Part shown: one piece after another, positions 20,870 to 23,280 of the stretch
How positions within the stretch are numbered: position 1 is the first letter of the stretch
Layout: every line of letters begins with the position of its first letter
Origin: a virus
IMG/VR virus record: IMGVR_UViG_3300035666_000169
Coordinates: 1 to 23,280 of that record
DNA: 23,280 nt
Direction: 5' to 3' (one strand)
Notes under the pieces: generated by a model
Databases searched by the model: none
What the model was told of the DNA's origin: nothing
Seen by the model: only the letters and a program-made list of their open reading frames with translations
Program-made: the position numbers and the translations under genes

Positions 20870-22284
20870 TCGTCGATTCCGCCGACGAGGTAGCGCAGCG
20901 TGTCGCAGGTGTGGTCGTGCAGCTTGCGGGGCTGCTCGTCGCGGCGTTGCGGGTCGAGCACGTAGCCGCTCATCTCGCGGATGGTGTTCACGCAGCTCGA
21001 GAACACCTTCAGCCGCGGCCGGTGGTCGGAGCGCAGGCGGAGGCGGTCGCGCACCCGGTCGACGCCGCCGTTGACGTCCTTCTTGCCGTTCTCCGCGTGG
21101 CCCATCTGCAGGCCCACCGCGGCGAACGCCTGCAGCGCGTCGGGCAGGTGGTCGCCCCACCCGGCCTCTACGGGCTCCCCGCCGCTCCACTCGCCGTCGA
21201 CGACGCGCCGCCCCTCGAGGTGGGCGCACTGCTCCGCGTGCCAGCGGTACGAGATGCCGTCGGGCTGGTAGTACTCGCGGAACACGTAGATGGTGCCGTC
21301 GTCGTCGACGAAGGCCCACAGCATGACGGTGGGGTCGGCGAGGCCGAAGTCCGCGGCGCGGAAGATCGGCGCGTCGGGAGGCACAGGGAACGGGTCGCAC
21401 ACGTGACCCATCCCGTACCGGTCCGACCCGGTCGGGTCCCAGGTGGGGTACACGGCGCCCATCCGGGAGACGAAGCGGCCATACCGCCGCATCTCGGCTT
21501 CATCCTTGTCCATCGCGCCGTAGTGCGCCTCGGCACGGTCGCGGGGGAGGAAGGGGTTGTCGAGGGCGTCGAGCTCCACGATGGTCGGCGAGTCCTTCCG
21601 CTTCACCACGAGCTCGTCGTACACCCACGTGTACCCGGACATCGGCACCATCGAGATCCCGACGCGGCCCCGCTGGTCCATCACGCGGGCCTTCAACTGG
21701 GCGTACACCAGCTGGCCCTGCTCGCCCTTCGGCTCCTCGTCGATCCACGCCCACCGGATCGAGTCGCCCTGCATCGCGTCCGGGCCCTGGTCAACGCTCT
21801 TGAACCAGATCTCCCCCGCCCTGCTGTGCCCGGGAACGTCGATCTGGAGCCACGCCTCGCCCTTCCCGTTCCGGTTGTACCAGGTCTTCCCGGTGCCGAG
21901 GAGCTGGTCGAAGATGTTCCGGTGGTACCGGAGCGACGCTGTCGAGGTGAGTGCCACTGCGTACACGCGCCCGGGACCGTCGGGGATCAGGTGGGTCGGG
22001 AGGTCGTTCGCCGCGAGCCAGGCCCGGACGGCGGGGTGGTCGCCACCCAGTGCCATCGCCGTGGTGAGCTGCTGCAGCCCGCGCGACTTCCCCGCGCGCT
22101 CCCCGCCCAGCACGAGCGAGACGACGGGGGCGGTCATCGCCGCGAGCACCGACCGCCGCTGGTCCCACCGCGCCGCCGGGGCCGTCCACAGGGACGCCAG
22201 CGCCAGCGGGTACTGCGCCTCGACCTGTGCCAGCCACTCGAGGTCATCGGCCTGGGCTGCGACGAGTTCGTCGAGGTCGCTCAC
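20836..22284 (-). CDS. Terminase large subunit (packaging ATPase/nuclease)
   Basis: A 482-residue protein starting at the GTG (22284) of a GTGA overlap; an upstream in-frame ATG is rejected because its extra residues only mirror the previous gene. The ATPase domain has Walker A GGERAGKS at residues 60-67 and Walker B WAWIDEEP at 178-185 (D182, E183). The nuclease domain begins near residue 309 with FRAADFGLADP (D312) and ends with HDHTCDTLRY (D461), the RNase H-like metal site. The middle metal ligand is unclear: the usual aDPsg-type motif is replaced around residues 361-382 (VVDGEWSGG... WGDHLPD), with D363 or D378 as candidates. The enzyme drives DNA into the prohead through the portal and cuts concatemers. 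Confidence 0.93.
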   Translation of the reverse strand: MSDLDELVAAQADDLEWLAQVEAQYPLALASLWTAPAARWDQRRSVLAAMTAPVVSLVLGGERAGKSRGLQQLTTAMALGGDHPAVRAWLAANDLPTHLIPDGPGRVYAVALTSTASLRYHRNIFDQLLGTGKTWYNRNGKGEAWLQIDVPGHSRAGEIWFKSVDQGPDAMQGDSIRWAWIDEEPKGEQGQLVYAQLKARVMDQRGRVGISMVPMSGYTWVYDELVVKRKDSPTIVELDALDNPFLPRDRAEAHYGAMDKDEAEMRRYGRFVSRMGAVYPTWDPTGSDRYGMGHVCDPFPVPPDAPIFRAADFGLADPTVMLWAFVDDDGTIYVFREYYQPDGISYRWHAEQCAHLEGRRVVDGEWSGGEPVEAGWGDHLPDALQAFAAVGLQMGHAENGKKDVNGGVDRVRDRLRLRSDHRPRLKVFSSCVNTIREMSGYVLDPQRRDEQPRKLHDHTCDTLRYLVGGIDDYFAVGIAAGA

Positions 22285-22613
22285 CGCAGCGCCGCGCGGG
22301 CCACGAGGGCATCCGACTCGACCGCGGCCCACAACGCAGGCGCCTCAGCGCGCAGCGCCCGCTCGAACGCATCCACCCCGGCGCGAAGCACCCACGAGTA
22401 GGCGGGGTTCGTGCCGTACTCGGCCCACCCGCGCCCGGTCCACTTCTCGCCGAGCACCTCCATCCTGCGGTGGTCGAGCGGGACGCAGTGCACCACGCCA
22501 CACCAGCACGGGGGCGCGGGCGGCGTCGGCGCGTCAGCCCACGAGCCGCGCGCCCGCTCGGCTGCGGCGCGTAGGTGGTGGGCCATCCAGGCGAGCTCGT
22601 CGGTGTGCCTCAC
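22281..22613 (-). CDS. Unknown 110-residue protein between the terminase subunits
   Basis: A small protein starting at the GTG (22613) of a GTGA overlap with the small subunit stop and ending in another GTGA overlap with the large subunit start. Visible elements are an N-terminal helix (DELAWMAHHLRAAAERARGS), a Pro/Cys-rich PAPPCWCGVVHCVPLDH stretch whose Cys and His residues could bind a metal, and a helical end (AGVDAFERALRAEAPALWAA). No family recognised. The insertion between the two terminase subunits, with full translational coupling, suggests a packaging-related role such as a nuclease accessory or a terminase partner; this is inference from position. Confidence 0.7.
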   Translation of the reverse strand: MRHTDELAWMAHHLRAAAERARGSWADAPTPPAPPCWCGVVHCVPLDHRRMEVLGEKWTGRGWAEYGTNPAYSWVLRAGVDAFERALRAEAPALWAAVESDALVARAALR

Positions 22614-23197
22614 AGGTCCCGATCCTTCGTGGCGCCCGGGGCGGCGGCCAGCTGCGCAAGCTGCTGCTGCCGTCGGGCCATCTCCGCAGCCACGGCCGCG
22701 GGGTTGCGGTCGAGCTTAACCGCGCGGCCGGCTTCGCCGCGGGCCTGGTCGAGCGCCGCCCGGACGTCGGAGGCTCGCCGGCCGGCGTCAATCGCGAGCT
22801 TGATCTGCCCCGTCGCGCGCGCGTGGTCCAGGTCACGCACGCACTCCACGAGGTCCCACTCGAGGTACTGCAGGCGGGTCCAGCCCGTGACCTCGAGGCG
22901 GGCCGCAGGGCGCTCGACGGCGCCGAGGGCCTGCGCAGGGGTGGGCGGAACCACCTCCGCGGGCTCGTGGACCCGCGGACGGCCCGAACGGCGCCCGAGG
23001 GTGGGCTCTGCGGGGGGTGGTGCAGGCTCGTGGCCACCCTCCCGGCGCGCGCGGAAGACCCACTGCCGGACACGGGTGGAGAGTCGGGTTAGCTCGGACT
23101 CGTGCGCCGTGGGCCAGAACCGCGCGACCGCGTCGGATGGTGTGCGGCCGGGAACCTCAGACATCCACGACAGTACGGCTTTCGGGTTCGGCTCCAT
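22610..23197 (-). CDS. Terminase small subunit candidate
   Basis: A 195-residue protein with an ATG at 23197. Residues about 8-50 (AVLSWMSEVPGRTPSDAVAR, then LSTRVRQWVFRARREGG) form a helix-turn-helix-like DNA-binding region, the type used by small terminases to recognise the packaging site. A basic Pro-rich linker with GRRSGRPR follows, then a helical segment (LQYLEWDLVECVRDLDHARA) suited to oligomerisation, and a Gln/Ala-rich C-terminus that may contact the large subunit. It is the first gene of the leftward operon, two genes upstream of the large subunit. Its TAnnnT -10 box ends 7 nt before the ATG. The assignment rests on position plus these motifs. Confidence 0.75.
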   Translation of the reverse strand: MEPNPKAVLSWMSEVPGRTPSDAVARFWPTAHESELTRLSTRVRQWVFRARREGGHEPAPPPAEPTLGRRSGRPRVHEPAEVVPPTPAQALGAVERPAARLEVTGWTRLQYLEWDLVECVRDLDHARATGQIKLAIDAGRRASDVRAALDQARGEAGRAVKLDRNPAAVAAEMARRQQQLAQLAAAPGATKDRDL

Positions 23198-23204
23198 CCG
23201 CTAC

Positions 23205-23234
23205 AGTGTAACGCGGAGCGCATCCGACTGTAAC
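23205..23234 (-). promoter_or_regulatory. Leftward promoter of the terminase operon
   Basis: On the minus strand GTTACA (23234-23229, 4 of 6 to TTGACA) and TACACT (23210-23205, a TAnnnT -10) are separated by 18 bp. The -10 ends 7 nt before the ATG at 23197, implying a leaderless message. Confidence 0.6.
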
Positions 23235-23256
23235 GGGTGTCGTAACGCGTGTAACG
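23208..23256. repeat. Four GTAACG repeats overlapping the terminase promoter
   Basis: GTAACG (CGTTAC on the coding strand) occurs at 23208-23213, 23230-23235, 23242-23247 and 23251-23256. A longer 10-bp word TGTAACGCGG is repeated at 23207-23216 and 23250-23259. One copy overlaps the -35, another touches the -10, 22 bp apart. They may be operator sites or recognition sites for the terminase small subunit (cos/pac). The gap beyond the last repeat to the window edge shows nothing else. Confidence 0.5.
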
Positions 23257-23280
23257 CGGGTTGGCGCCCTCCGGGGGTTA

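Noticed and set aside
22285-22332. ATG at 22332 as terminase large subunit start
   Set aside because: Adds 16 residues that only mirror the previous gene; the GTGA overlap at 22284 matches the junction style in this operon.
1-23280. Defence system, integrase, CRISPR array, tRNA or insertion sequence
   Set aside because: No direct-repeat array, cloverleaf, transposase or recombinase motif was found; the window is accounted for by virion, lysis and small regulatory genes.

Overview
This window is most of the virion-assembly half of a tailed double-stranded DNA phage or prophage with a long-tailed, siphovirus-like layout (a 645-residue tape measure and no sheath gene seen). The DNA is strongly GC-rich (by eye about 70%). 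Coding frames have near-saturated G/C third positions, GTG is the usual start inside operons, and the few AT-rich patches sit at promoters. This points to a high-GC bacterial host, but the sequence alone does not say which phylum. No integrase, tRNA, rRNA, CRISPR array or insertion sequence was seen.

Layout. Positions 1-346 are a non-coding regulatory stretch with repeated TGGCCCA words and two AT-rich elements. A short rightward operon follows (347-1656): two unknown proteins and a helix-turn-helix DNA-binding protein. It converges on a long leftward block. Read in its own direction, from the right edge, that block holds: terminase small subunit, an unknown protein, terminase large subunit, [portal, inverted], prohead protease, major capsid, a decoration-like protein, a 70-residue protein, head-tail connector, tail terminator candidate, a DUF2341-like structural protein, tail tube, a frameshifted tail assembly chaperone, an HK97-gp10-like protein, tape measure, two distal tail proteins, two fibre-like proteins, a baseplate/fibre pair, a DUF4376-like protein, a lysis cassette with several membrane proteins and a Cys-His endolysin, and a membrane-anchored HExxH protein.

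Four observations stand out. (1) The portal gene alone is inverted inside an otherwise canonical terminase-portal-protease-capsid order. It is divergent from the protease and overlaps the end of the terminase tail to tail. (2) Each leading gene after a strand switch or window edge (terminase small subunit, portal, protease) has a TAnnnT -10-like hexamer ending exactly 7 nt before its ATG. This suggests leaderless mRNAs. Downstream genes are instead chained by GTGA/ATGA/TGATG overlaps, with GTGA at 13 junctions. (3) The tail assembly chaperone shows a codon-composition switch between frames that fits a +1 (or -2) programmed frameshift in a window of about 9 nt. (4) The lysis module carries a 34-residue single-span membrane protein coupled on both sides, and a metzincin-like protein not expected in a standard cassette.

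How the genes work together: the terminase packages DNA through the portal into a capsid matured by the protease. The connector, terminator, tube, chaperone and tape measure build the tail. The distal and fibre proteins recognise the host, and the membrane proteins plus endolysin release progeny. All functions are inferred from motifs and gene order read by eye; no database search was run.
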